Assembly (NCBI RefSeq): GCF_017573505.1
Contig: NZ_JAGEOJ010000015.1
Span: 186,001-250,000, forward strand
Length of the DNA stretch: 64,000 nt
Reading direction: 5' to 3'
DNA from: Actinomadura barringtoniae
Lineage (GTDB): Bacteria; Actinomycetota; Actinomycetes; Streptosporangiales; Streptosporangiaceae
Below, piece by piece: positions 24,959-33,229 of this stretch. The position numbers and the translations under genes were made by a program. The stretch's first letter is position 1. Each line of letters starts with the position of its first letter. The notes under the pieces were generated by a model. It was given only the letters and a program-made list of their open reading frames with translations. It had not been told where the DNA came from and made no database searches.

Positions 24959-25443
24959 GCGTCCCTCCTGAGCGCCAGGCGGACGACCGCCTGGTCTTCG
25001 CCGTCGATCTCTCGTGCGTAGCGGTCGGTCTCGGTGAAGCCGCAGCGCCGGTGCAGCTGGAGCACGGCCTCGTTGGAGGCCAGCACCTCGCCGCGCAGGA
25101 CGTCCAGGTCGAGCGAGCCGAACGCGTAGGCGATGGCGGCCTTCTCCAGGCCGATCCAGGCGGGCATCAGCTGCCCGCGCGCGTCCAGGCCCTCGACGTC
25201 GAGGTAGAAGCCCCACCAGGCCTCGGGTCCGCCGAGACCGGTGAACGCGACGACGCCGGCGGCGGTGGCGCGGTGCTCGTACACCAGCACCCTGCGGCTC
25301 GGATCCGAGCGCACCGACGACCACCAGCGGCGGTGTTCGTCCTCGCCGATCTCGTGGGTGGTGAAGCTGGCCAGCCGCACCTCGGGGTGGTTGCGCCAGC
25401 GCCTGAGAGTGCCGAGCTCGTCGTCGGACACGTCTCTGAGCAT
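24955..25443 (-). CDS. pseH: GNAT N-acetyltransferase, probable PseH
   Basis: A 162-aa GNAT protein: RWRNHPEVRLASFTTHEI at the start (typical of the PseH/RimJ-like group), the central WWGFYLD, and the acetyl-CoA loop region ending in NEAVLQLHRRCGFTETDRY. In the pathway PseH acetylates the C4 amine of UDP-4-amino-4,6-dideoxy-AltNAc. Its ATG at 25443 faces the divergent acyl carrier protein gene, and it is coupled to pseI (ATGA). Identification rests on fold plus context. Confidence 0.83.
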   Translation of the reverse strand: MLRDVSDDELGTLRRWRNHPEVRLASFTTHEIGEDEHRRWWSSVRSDPSRRVLVYEHRATAAGVVAFTGLGGPEAWWGFYLDVEGLDARGQLMPAWIGLEKAAIAYAFGSLDLDVLRGEVLASNEAVLQLHRRCGFTETDRYAREIDGEDQAVVRLALRRDA

Positions 25444-25468
25444 CACGCCCCCAAATGACCTTCCGGAA

Positions 25469-25494
25469 CTGACTACACTCCGTATGCGAGTCAG
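25469..25494. promoter_or_regulatory. Inverted repeat CTGACT-N14-AGTCAG in the pseH/ACP divergent promoter
   Basis: Perfect 6-bp arms at 25469-25474 and 25489-25494 lie between the divergent starts at 25443 and 25522, where promoters for both sides must be. A shared operator is possible; no regulator gene is nearby, so this is weak. Confidence 0.3.
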
Positions 25495-25521
25495 CACGAT
25501 ACGCCATCGCAAGGGGGACCC

Positions 25522-25755
25522 GTGATTGATGACGACAGGCTGCGGAAGGTCTTCCGGAGCGCGCTGAGCCTCCCCGACGACTTCCCGGTCGACTCGCTGG
25601 AGTACCGCGGCATCGACAAGTGGGACTCGCTCGCGCACATGTCCCTGGTGGCGGCGCTGGAGGACGAGTTCGACGTGATGATCGACACCGACGACGTCAT
25701 CGACATGAGCTCGTTCGGCAAGGCGCGCGAGCTGCTGGAGAAGCACCTTGTCTGA
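25522..25755 (+). CDS. Acyl carrier protein
   Basis: A 77-aa phosphopantetheine carrier. The attachment site is Ser36 in KWDSLAHM, followed by LVAALEDEFDVMID and a final helix; size and spacing are typical. GTG 25522 follows GGGGGACCC. It opens a coupled set: SDR, AMP-ligase, 32-codon ORF, LuxE-like, LuxC-like. A dedicated carrier here suggests that a specific acyl group is built or held for the LuxE/LuxC pair rather than drawn from general fatty-acid synthesis. Confidence 0.9.
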   Translation: MIDDDRLRKVFRSALSLPDDFPVDSLEYRGIDKWDSLAHMSLVAALEDEFDVMIDTDDVIDMSSFGKARELLEKHLV

Positions 25756-26515
25756 GCGGGCCCGGCCGTCCGGCGATGCCCGGCCGTCCGGCGACGGCCG
25801 GGTGGCGCTGGTCACCGGGTCGTCGCGCGGCATCGGGCTGGCCACCGCGCGCCGCCTGGCCGAGGACGGCTTCGAGGTCGTGCTGCACGGGCGCACCGAG
25901 GACGCGGCGCGTACCGCCGCCAAAGAGCTGGAAGGCGACCCGCTGGTGGTCGCGGGCGACGTCGGCGACCCGGCGGACGTCGCGCAGATGATGCGCGACG
26001 TCTTCGGCCGGCATCGCAGGCTCGACGCCCTGGTCGTCAACGCCGGGGTGCACGAGGCCGGCATGCTCGGCATGACGAGCGCCGACAGCGTCCAGCGCCT
26101 CTTCGCGGTGAACGCCGCGGGCGCCGCGCACACGCTGCAGGCCGGGCTGAAGCTGCTGCGCCGAGGCACCGACCCGGCCGTCGTCCTGCTCTCCTCGGTG
26201 ATGGGCACCAAGGGCGCGGCCGGTCAGGCGGTCTACGCCGCGACCAAGGCCGCGGTGCTCGGCCTCGCCACCTCCGCCGCCAAGGAGCTCGGGCCGTCCG
26301 GCATCCGGGTGAACGCGGTGGCGCCCGGCTTCATCGACACCGACATGCTCGACACCCTGGACGCCGAGGGACGCGCGGAGCGCGTGGCCGCGACCGCCCT
26401 GGGCAGGCTCGGCCGCCCCGAGGACGTCGCGGACGTGGTGGCGTTCCTGCTGTCGGACCGGGCCCGCTTCGTCACCGGTCAGGTGATCGGCGTCGACGGG
26501 GGGCTGGTCGTGTGA
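25748..26515 (+). CDS. SDR oxidoreductase, FabG-like
   Basis: A 255-aa classical SDR with TGSSRGIG (about 22-29), VVNAGVH, the catalytic Ser in LLSSVMG and YAATK (YxxxK), and the C-terminal GQVIGVDGG typical of 3-oxoacyl-ACP reductases. The likely start is TTG 25748, overlapping the ACP gene by 8 bases. Codons 5-16 contain an 18-bp direct repeat (25760-25795) encoding two copies of ARPSGD-like residues. It probably reduces a keto group on the ACP-bound acyl chain. Confidence 0.87.
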   Translation: MSERARPSGDARPSGDGRVALVTGSSRGIGLATARRLAEDGFEVVLHGRTEDAARTAAKELEGDPLVVAGDVGDPADVAQMMRDVFGRHRRLDALVVNAGVHEAGMLGMTSADSVQRLFAVNAAGAAHTLQAGLKLLRRGTDPAVVLLSSVMGTKGAAGQAVYAATKAAVLGLATSAAKELGPSGIRVNAVAPGFIDTDMLDTLDAEGRAERVAATALGRLGRPEDVADVVAFLLSDRARFVTGQVIGVDGGLVV

Positions 26516-27873
26516 CTCCCCTGCTGCATCCCGATGCCGCGTTGATCGACGCGGCCACCGGCGCCGCGCTGTCCGGGGCCGCCCTGCGCGCACGGGTCGA
26601 CGAGGCCGCCGCGGCCCTCCTGCGCGCTCCGGCGGGGCTCGTCATGGCCCCGACGCCGATCTCGGTCGACGGGATCGTGCGCTACCTGGGGGCGATGACG
26701 GCCGGTCGTCCGATCGCGCTGCTCGACCCCGGTCTCCCCGCGGACACGATGAGCGAACTCGTGACCCGCTACGAACCGGCCGTCCTGCTGGGCGACACCG
26801 GGCCCGACGGATATCGGCCCGCGGACCTGCCCGCGCTGGGCCCGGCCTGGCTGCGCGAACGGTCACGCGGCACGGCTCCGCACGACGATCTCGGGCTGCT
26901 GCTCGCGACGTCCGGCTCCACCGGCAGCCCGAAGCTCGTGCGCCTGTCCCGCGACGCCGTCGTCGCCAACGCCCGTTCGATCGCGGCGGCGCTCGGGATC
27001 GACGGCGACGAGGTCGCGCCGACCAGCCTCCCGCTGTTCTACAGCTACGGGTTGTCCGTGCTGAACAGCCATCTGATCTGCGGTGCGACCGTCGTGGTCG
27101 AGGCCACCGGCATCGTCAACCGGTCGTTCTGGGCCGCGGTGAACGATCACGGCGTCACGTCGTTGGCGGGCGTTCCCGCGCAGTACGAGATGCTGCGTCG
27201 CCTGCGCCTGGACTTCGGCCGCCATCCGACGCTGCGGACGCTCACCCAGGCCGGCGGGCGGCTGCGCCCGGAGCTGGTCGAGGAGTTCGCGGCGCGCATG
27301 GCGGCCGTCGGCGGGCGCATGTTCGTCATGTACGGGCAGACCGAGGCGACCGCCCGGATGACCGTACTGCCCCCGGACCGCATGGCCGACAAGCCCGCTT
27401 CGGTCGGACCCGCGATCCCGGGCGGCGAGCTGTCGGTGGACGCCGACGGCCAGGTGATCTACCACGGGCCCAACGTGATGATGGGGTACGCCGAGAACGC
27501 GGGCGACCTCGCCCGCGGCGACGACCTCGGCGGCACGCTCGCCACCGGCGACCTGGGGCACCTCGACGACGAGGGCTTCCTCTGCCTGACCGGACGGCTG
27601 AAGCGCATCGGCAAGGTCTTCGGCACCCGGCTCAACCTCGACGACGTCGAACGCCTGGCGAGCGGCCTCGGCACCGTCGCGGCCGTGGGCGCCGACGACC
27701 GCGTGATCGTGTGGGCCGAGGGCGGGACGGAACCCGCCTGCAGCGACACCGCCGGCGCGCTCTCGGAACGCCTCCGGCTGCACCACACCGGGATCGAGGT
27801 CCGCGGCATCGACCGCCTCCCGCTCCTGCCGAACGGCAAGGTCGACTACCGGGCCCTGGAGGTGCTCCAGTGA
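26512..27873 (+). CDS. AMP-forming acyl-CoA/ACP ligase
   Basis: A 453-aa member of the ANL superfamily: nucleotide-binding TSGSTGSPK (starting at residue 133), MYGQTEATARM (motif with the catalytic Thr-Glu), TGDLGHLDDEGFLCLTGR and the C-terminal LPNGKVDYR with catalytic Lys443. It is shorter than usual (about 500-550 aa). It would activate a carboxylic acid as acyl-adenylate and load it on CoA or on the adjacent ACP. Starts at GTG 26512 overlapping the SDR stop. Confidence 0.88.
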   Translation: MTPLLHPDAALIDAATGAALSGAALRARVDEAAAALLRAPAGLVMAPTPISVDGIVRYLGAMTAGRPIALLDPGLPADTMSELVTRYEPAVLLGDTGPDGYRPADLPALGPAWLRERSRGTAPHDDLGLLLATSGSTGSPKLVRLSRDAVVANARSIAAALGIDGDEVAPTSLPLFYSYGLSVLNSHLICGATVVVEATGIVNRSFWAAVNDHGVTSLAGVPAQYEMLRRLRLDFGRHPTLRTLTQAGGRLRPELVEEFAARMAAVGGRMFVMYGQTEATARMTVLPPDRMADKPASVGPAIPGGELSVDADGQVIYHGPNVMMGYAENAGDLARGDDLGGTLATGDLGHLDDEGFLCLTGRLKRIGKVFGTRLNLDDVERLASGLGTVAAVGADDRVIVWAEGGTEPACSDTAGALSERLRLHHTGIEVRGIDRLPLLPNGKVDYRALEVLQ

Positions 27874-27968
27874 GCGAAGCGAACCAGATGACACAGCAGC
27901 GAAGCTCACGCACAGCCGAGCCGCTAGGCGAGGCCATCACCGAGCCGCTAGGGGAGGTGATCGCGTGA
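27870..27968 (+). CDS. 32-aa ORF coupled between ligase and luxE
   Basis: GTG 27870 overlaps the ligase stop and the TGA at 27966-27968 overlaps the luxE GTG at 27965, so ribosomes could pass through all three. The 32-residue product is polar with two copies of AEPLGEAI/TEPLGEVI from a 24-bp imperfect direct repeat (27918-27941, 27942-27965). No known domain. It may be a spacer peptide for coupling or the product of a recent duplication at the ligase 3' end. Confidence 0.45.
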   Translation: MSEANQMTQQRSSRTAEPLGEAITEPLGEVIA

Positions 27969-29005
27969 GCGTGTTCGCCCTCTCTCAGCAGGAAAGGGAA
28001 GCCCGGCTGCTCCCCCAGCTGACCGATCTGACCGAGCACCACCGTGCGGCCTGCGCGCCGTACGCCAGGATCCTCGACGCGATCGGGCACCCGGCGGGCA
28101 CCGCGCACGCCTCGATGGCCGACCTGCCCTGGCTGCCGGTACGGATGTTCAAGAACCACGATCTCAAGAGCGTCCCGGACGATGAGGTCTTCAGGGTCCT
28201 GACCTCCAGCGGAACGACCGGCGACGCCGTGAGCCGCATTCATTTGGACCGTGACGCCGCCGCCACCCAGGCCCGCATGCTGGCCCGCACCCTGCAGACG
28301 GTGCTGGGGCCGCGCCGCCTCCCGATGCTCATGGTCGACAGCCGGGCGATGGCACGGTCGTCCACCGCCCGCGCCGCCGGCGTGCTGGGCATGGCGAACT
28401 TCGGCCGCGACCACACCTGGGTCCTGGACGAGAACGACCAACCCGACCTGGACACGGTCAAGGACTTCCTCGCCCGGCACGGTGACTCCCCGTTCCTCAT
28501 CTTCGGCTTCACCTTCATGGTGTGGCGCTACCTCTACGAGCCCGCGCGCGAGGCCGGTCTCGACCTGTCGCAGGGCGTGCTGATCCACTCCGGCGGCTGG
28601 AAGAAGCTCACCGCCGAGGCCGTCGGCAACGCCGAGTTCCGCGGCCGGTTCGCCGAGCACACCGGGCTCACCCGGATCCACAACTTCTACGGGATGGTCG
28701 AGCAGATCGGCACCGTCTTCGTGGAGGGGCCCGACGGCGGCTCGCTCTACTGCCCGGACTTCGCCGACGTCATCGTCCGCGATCCGGAGACCTGGGCGGA
28801 GGCCGAGCCCGGGCAGCCCGGCCTGCTCGAAGTGGTCAGCACGCTGCCGCGCTCGTACCCCGGGCACGTCCTGCTCACCGAGGACCAGGGCGTCATCCAT
28901 GGCATCGACGACGGCGCCTGGCCGGGCAAGCGCTTCTCGGTCCTCGGGCGGCTGCCGCGCGCCGAGGCCCGGGGATGCAGCGACACCTTCAAGGCGGCCG
29001 CATGA
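27965..29005 (+). CDS. LuxE-type acyl-protein synthetase
   Basis: A 346-aa protein of the LuxE family, which activates an acid as AMP ester and transfers it to its own cysteine. Seen here: the adenylate loop TSSGTTGDAVSRIHLD from residue 80, HSGGWKK, NFYGMVEQIG, and near the end RGCSD, with Cys338 in the place of the acyl-accepting cysteine of LuxE. The paired LuxC-like reductase follows with a 4-base overlap. No luxAB or luxD is present in the window, so bioluminescence is not implied. Confidence 0.87.
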   Translation: MSVFALSQQEREARLLPQLTDLTEHHRAACAPYARILDAIGHPAGTAHASMADLPWLPVRMFKNHDLKSVPDDEVFRVLTSSGTTGDAVSRIHLDRDAAATQARMLARTLQTVLGPRRLPMLMVDSRAMARSSTARAAGVLGMANFGRDHTWVLDENDQPDLDTVKDFLARHGDSPFLIFGFTFMVWRYLYEPAREAGLDLSQGVLIHSGGWKKLTAEAVGNAEFRGRFAEHTGLTRIHNFYGMVEQIGTVFVEGPDGGSLYCPDFADVIVRDPETWAEAEPGQPGLLEVVSTLPRSYPGHVLLTEDQGVIHGIDDGAWPGKRFSVLGRLPRAEARGCSDTFKAAA

Positions 29006-30309
29006 CGACCACTCCTTCGACCACGGACGCGACCACGGACGCGACCACGGACGCGACCACCGTGCGGCAGCACTTTCCGGCACGCGAGTCCATCGACGTC
29101 CACGGCCTGCTCTCCGAGGTGGAGGCCGTGCCCGGGGGCGGCGCGCTGGCCGTGGGCGATCCACGTATCCAGGAGTTCCTCGGCACGCTGTCACGGCTGC
29201 TCCTCAAGCCCGAGGTGATGCGGAGCCATCCGGAGCTCGGCGCGCTGGGCTTCTTCCTGCGCCAGAGCGAGCTCTCCCGCGTCCTCGACGCCCTCGACGA
29301 CTCCGGTGACCGGCGGCACGATCGGCGGCTCGACCGGCTGCGCTTTCCGCGCGGGCTGGTCTTCCACATCCCGCCCGCGAACGTGGACACGGTCTTCGTC
29401 TATTCCTGGGCACTGTCGGCGCTGGCGGGCAACGCCAACATCGTGCGCCTGTCCGACCGGGGAGGCGGCGTCTCGGAGGTGATCCTGGACGCCCTCCACG
29501 CGGCCCTCGGCACGGCCCACCCGGCGGTACGCCAGACCCAGCGCCTCATCGGTTACGAACGGTGCGACGCGACCACAGACGCCCTGTCGGCCGCGTGCGA
29601 CCTGCGGGTCATCTGGGGCGGCGACGCGTCGGTGAACGCGATCCGGCGGCATCCGCTGCGGCCCTCGGCGCGCGACCTCAGCTTCCCCGACCGTTCGTCG
29701 CTGGCGGCGATCTCGGTGCGCGGCTGGCAGGAGGCGGGCCGGAACGAGCGGCGCAACGCGGCGGACGGCTTCGCCAACGACTCGTACTGGTTCGACCAGG
29801 CGGCCTGTTCCTCCCCGCGCACGCTCTTCTGGATCGGCGACGAGGCCGGGGCGGCGGCCGCCCGGGAGGAGTTCGAAGAACTGCTGTCGGAGGTCATCGT
29901 GGCACGGGGCTTCGGCGTCGATCCGGCGATGGCCGTGGAGAAGCACGTCGCCGCGTACGGCATGGCCGCCGAGGGTGACGCGAACGCGGTCCGCTTCCGC
30001 GGCAACGCGCTCGCCACGATCGACCTCACCGCCCCGACCGGCATGCCGCGCCGCTGGCTCGGCACCGGCACCTTCGCCTGCTCGGTCCTGGGTTCGCTCG
30101 CCGACCTGGTCCCGCTGATCTGCCGCAAGGACCAGACGCTCAGCGCGTTCGGCTTCCCGGCCGGGGCGCTGCGCGACTTCGCGACGGCCGCGGGCGGCCG
30201 CGGCATCGACCGGATCGTGCCCTTCGGGTCGGCGCTGACCTTCGCCGCCACCTGGGACGGCTACGACCTGATGCGCGAATTCACGCGCCTCACCACGCTC
30301 TCGTCCTGA
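29002..30309 (+). CDS. LuxC-type acyl-CoA/acyl-protein reductase
   Basis: A 435-aa aldehyde-dehydrogenase-fold reductase of the LuxC family, which reduces an acyl thioester to aldehyde with NADPH. GLVFHIPPANVDTVFVYSW is the family nucleotide region, and the catalytic Cys269 lies in QAACSSPRTLFW. The N terminus holds three perfect 12-bp repeats (29019-29054) giving TTDATTDATTDATT. It is coupled to luxE (ATGA). With the ACP, SDR and ligase it forms a complete set for making a particular acyl chain and reducing it. Confidence 0.87.
   Translation: MTTTPSTTDATTDATTDATTVRQHFPARESIDVHGLLSEVEAVPGGGALAVGDPRIQEFLGTLSRLLLKPEVMRSHPELGALGFFLRQSELSRVLDALDDSGDRRHDRRLDRLRFPRGLVFHIPPANVDTVFVYSWALSALAGNANIVRLSDRGGGVSEVILDALHAALGTAHPAVRQTQRLIGYERCDATTDALSAACDLRVIWGGDASVNAIRRHPLRPSARDLSFPDRSSLAAISVRGWQEAGRNERRNAADGFANDSYWFDQAACSSPRTLFWIGDEAGAAAAREEFEELLSEVIVARGFGVDPAMAVEKHVAAYGMAAEGDANAVRFRGNALATIDLTAPTGMPRRWLGTGTFACSVLGSLADLVPLICRKDQTLSAFGFPAGALRDFATAAGGRGIDRIVPFGSALTFAATWDGYDLMREFTRLTTLSS
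29019..29054 (+). repeat. 12-bp tandem repeat x3 in luxC N terminus
   Basis: GACCACGGACGC occurs three times without mismatch and a fourth copy decays. Units keep the reading frame, so copy-number change would only lengthen or shorten the disordered Thr/Asp/Ala leader. Confidence 0.9.
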
Positions 30310-30322
30310 CCCGGAGGTCCCG

Positions 30323-32065
30323 TTGAGACTCAGAGCCACGCCTGAGAACTACGACAAGTTCCTGTCCGTCGCCTCGGTCTTCTGGCGCAACAATCTGCCG
30401 GCGGCCGACGGCGAGGACTGGATCATCGTGGAGGCCCTGCACCACCAGGCGCGCAACGTTCTGCGCAACCTGGTGCTGGCCAACGCGCTGCGCCGCGTGC
30501 AGCCCGCGCGCGTGCTCGTTCTGACGGGCACGGACCAGAGCTGGTACGACACCATCTGGGAGGACTTCAACGTCGAGAAGGTGCGGCGGCTCTGCGAGGC
30601 CTTCGCCGTGACCGAGGTCCTCGACGTGCACGAACTGGTCGACCGGTTCATGGCCGCCTCCGACGAGGAGCCTGCCACCATCGAGGTGTGCGGGCAGCCC
30701 CTGACGGCCGGTGCGGACGTGCCCGAAGGAGACGGGCCGCGGTCCGTACGGTGGTCGTCCGTCGACCCGGAGGTCGTCGACGATTCCGCCTACGCCTCCG
30801 CGTGCCGGTTGGACCTGCTGCCCCGGCTCGAAGGCGACCGTGAGCAGAACGCGAGACTCCAGGCGCAGCGGCCGCGCTCGGCGGCCTTCGCGGCCGTCTA
30901 CGAGACGCTGATCCGGGCGCTGAAGCCGATCGCGTTCGTGACGAGCCATGTCGACTACGACCCGTGGGGCCTGGGGGTCGACGCGGCCACGCGGTTCGAC
31001 GTGCCCGTGGTCCACGTGCAGTCCACCGGATCGCTGAAGGCCTACACGCTCTTTCCCGAGCACCGGACGGGCGAGGCGACCTTCCGCGCCGAGCTGACCC
31101 GGCAGATCGGCGACTACTTCGACCAGCACGTCTGGGGCAACCGCGACATCGTGCGTTCCGCCGCGGAGCTGGTCGCCTGGCGCACCCGCGGCAACCTCGG
31201 CCGTCCCAGCTGGTGGCGGTTCGGCCCGAACGCCCTGTGCGAGCTGACCAACCCGACCGAGCGCGCGCAGTTCCGCGCGTACGGCATGGCCCGGCTCGGC
31301 CTGGACCCCGAGCTGCCGGTGATCACGGTCTTCAACCACGCGGTGTCCGACGCGCTCGGCACCAACCGGGAGATCTTCCCCGACCTGGCCGCCTGGTTCG
31401 AGGAGACGGCGGCCTTCGCGGCGTCGCAGCCGCAGGCGAACTGGCTGTTCCTCGACCACCCCAACCAGGACAAGTACGACGCGACCGGCTTCTTCGACAA
31501 GCTCGCCGCGTCCTACGCGAACGCGCCCCACCTCACGTTCATGCCGAGCAACGACCTGTCCAAGAACGCGATGTGGAGCCTGACCGACCTCGGCGTCACC
31601 GTCCGCGGCAGTGTGAGCAACGAGCTGCCCGCGTTCGGCACGCCCGTGATCCAGGCCGGCTGGTCGGAGTGGAGCGCGTGCGGGGTCTCGACGGTCGCCG
31701 AGGACACCGGCGCCTACTGGAAGACGCTCACGGCGTCGATCGAGGCTCTGACGCGCAAGGAACCGCTGATCACCGCCGAGCAGGTCGAACGCGCGCGCCT
31801 GTGGTCCTGGTTCTACCGGAGCGCGGCGGACGTCTCCTCGCTGCTGGTCCCGCACTGGGACGTGATGCCCGAGGAGATGCACCTGCGCACGCTCGAGATC
31901 AACATGAGGGCCGTCGAGAGCGACGCCGACCCCGTCTTCACCTCCGTCCGCAGGATGTGGACGAGGCGGGAGCCCTTCCTCACCCGGTTCGACCTGACGA
32001 ACCCCGAGACGCTCAAGGAACTGTTGCCCGTGATGAGAAACGACGGTGCGCGTGATGACGACTGA
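30323..32065 (+). CDS. KpsC/KpsS-like surface-polysaccharide protein, possible nonulosonic acid transferase
   Basis: A 580-aa soluble protein, TTG start with GGAGG ten bases upstream. The C-terminal half (from about residue 325) looks like a GT-B nucleotide-sugar domain of the capsule-synthesis (KpsC/KpsS) type: PVITVFNHAVSD, NWLFLDHPNQDKYD, and VTVRGSVSNELPAFGTPVIQAG, the equivalent of the conserved donor-binding helix. The N-terminal half is unassigned. KpsC/S enzymes use CMP-Kdo, another keto-acid sugar, so transfer of CMP-Pse is an attractive guess from fold and location. It is not proved by sequence. Confidence 0.6.
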   Translation: MRLRATPENYDKFLSVASVFWRNNLPAADGEDWIIVEALHHQARNVLRNLVLANALRRVQPARVLVLTGTDQSWYDTIWEDFNVEKVRRLCEAFAVTEVLDVHELVDRFMAASDEEPATIEVCGQPLTAGADVPEGDGPRSVRWSSVDPEVVDDSAYASACRLDLLPRLEGDREQNARLQAQRPRSAAFAAVYETLIRALKPIAFVTSHVDYDPWGLGVDAATRFDVPVVHVQSTGSLKAYTLFPEHRTGEATFRAELTRQIGDYFDQHVWGNRDIVRSAAELVAWRTRGNLGRPSWWRFGPNALCELTNPTERAQFRAYGMARLGLDPELPVITVFNHAVSDALGTNREIFPDLAAWFEETAAFAASQPQANWLFLDHPNQDKYDATGFFDKLAASYANAPHLTFMPSNDLSKNAMWSLTDLGVTVRGSVSNELPAFGTPVIQAGWSEWSACGVSTVAEDTGAYWKTLTASIEALTRKEPLITAEQVERARLWSWFYRSAADVSSLLVPHWDVMPEEMHLRTLEINMRAVESDADPVFTSVRRMWTRREPFLTRFDLTNPETLKELLPVMRNDGARDDD

Positions 32066-33158
32066 CGCGAACGGGTACCTGGCCACGCACTACGACCTGG
32101 ACCAGGATCCCGCTATCTCGGTACCGGCCCAGTTCACCAGCGGCAGGCACTCGGTCCTGCGGGTGACCGAGGGTTTCCTGCGCCGTTCCGGCAACGTCGG
32201 CCGCTGCATCGATTCGCCGACCGCCCTCGGGCTCAAGGTCGCCGACCAGGGCGACGAGCGGACCCGGGTGTCGTTCCGGCTCAGCCTCGACCGGCACACC
32301 GAGTCCTACTGGGACCGGTACGTCGACGAGAGCGTGTCCCGGGAGGAGGCCTCGAAGCCGAGACTCGTCCTGGTCTGCGCGCAGCGCAGCCTGCGCGGGG
32401 CCGCCCTCCTGGTCCCCAAGCCCAGCGGCAAGGGCCGCTCGATCGGTGAGGTCGCCATCGACCTGGCCCCGGGCGAGGTCCCGCCCGACGGCCTGGCCCT
32501 CACCGAGCTGTGGGGCTCGAACGAATGGTCCGGCACCCACGGATGGGCCGGCGCCCCCGCCGCCCTTGGGATCCACAGCCTCGACGAGGTTCTGGCGCCC
32601 GCGGCGACCATCGGGATGGTCGTCAACGGGATCTCGATCGCCCGCTCGGACACCGCCACCACGCACACTCTGGGCCGCAAGGTGGACGCGCGTACGGCCG
32701 AACGCCTCGGGCTCGTCAGCACCGGCGGCCTCAACGCCAAGATGCTCACCGAGCAGGGCGCCACCCGCCTGACCGGCGGCATGATGGTCGTGAACCCCTG
32801 CACTGACGCACCCGTCCGGCTGCGGTTCGACTGGGCCCGCGCCGCCGCGGCCGGCCGGACCTCGACGGGCGATCCGCGGTGGAAGCGTCACATGGACCGT
32901 GCCCGCCGCAAGGCCTGGCGGGTGGCCCAGCGCGGTATCGACGCCGCTCCCCTGCGGCGAACCCCCGACAGGCTCCAGATCGGGATGATCACCCTCGGGG
33001 ACGGCCGCGTCACCTCGCTGTCGGCCACCTACCGCGAAGAGGGCGGGTTCGAGGTCACCGTCCCGCACAGCGAGGAGCCCTTCCTGCTGACGTTCGGGCA
33101 GGCCGATGGAACGGGACAGCCGCGGCTTCTCAAGCTGGTGAACCTCGTACGGCTGTGA
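32055..33158 (+). CDS. Unknown protein of the nonulosonic acid locus
   Basis: A 367-aa protein I do not recognise. ATG 32055 overlaps the upstream gene by 11 bases; GTG 32046 would add three residues. No signal peptide or membrane helix. Visible segments: HTESYWDRYVDESV, a Trp-rich GSNEWSGTHGWAGAP at about 155, GLNAKMLTEQGATRL, and a basic stretch RHMDRARRKAWRVAQRG at about 280. It ends the plus-strand run before a strong terminator, so it probably works with the transferase-like protein upstream. Confidence 0.6.
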   Translation: MTTDANGYLATHYDLDQDPAISVPAQFTSGRHSVLRVTEGFLRRSGNVGRCIDSPTALGLKVADQGDERTRVSFRLSLDRHTESYWDRYVDESVSREEASKPRLVLVCAQRSLRGAALLVPKPSGKGRSIGEVAIDLAPGEVPPDGLALTELWGSNEWSGTHGWAGAPAALGIHSLDEVLAPAATIGMVVNGISIARSDTATTHTLGRKVDARTAERLGLVSTGGLNAKMLTEQGATRLTGGMMVVNPCTDAPVRLRFDWARAAAAGRTSTGDPRWKRHMDRARRKAWRVAQRGIDAAPLRRTPDRLQIGMITLGDGRVTSLSATYREEGGFEVTVPHSEEPFLLTFGQADGTGQPRLLKLVNLVRL

Positions 33159-33178
33159 CCCAGAAGCCAGACCTGGAG

Positions 33179-33209
33179 AGGCCCCGGAGCATCTGATGCT
33201 CCGGGGCCT
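33179..33209. terminator. Bidirectional terminator between convergent genes
   Basis: A perfect 14-bp stem (AGGCCCCGGAGCAT at 33179-33192; complement 33196-33209) with a 3-base loop lies 20 bases after each convergent stop (33158 and 33230). Confidence 0.85.
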
Positions 33210-33229
33210 TCTGGTATTCGGTGATGCCG

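Noticed and set aside
25522..30309. Bioluminescence (lux) operon
   Set aside because: Only LuxC- and LuxE-type genes are present; no luciferase subunits or LuxD acyl transferase in the window.
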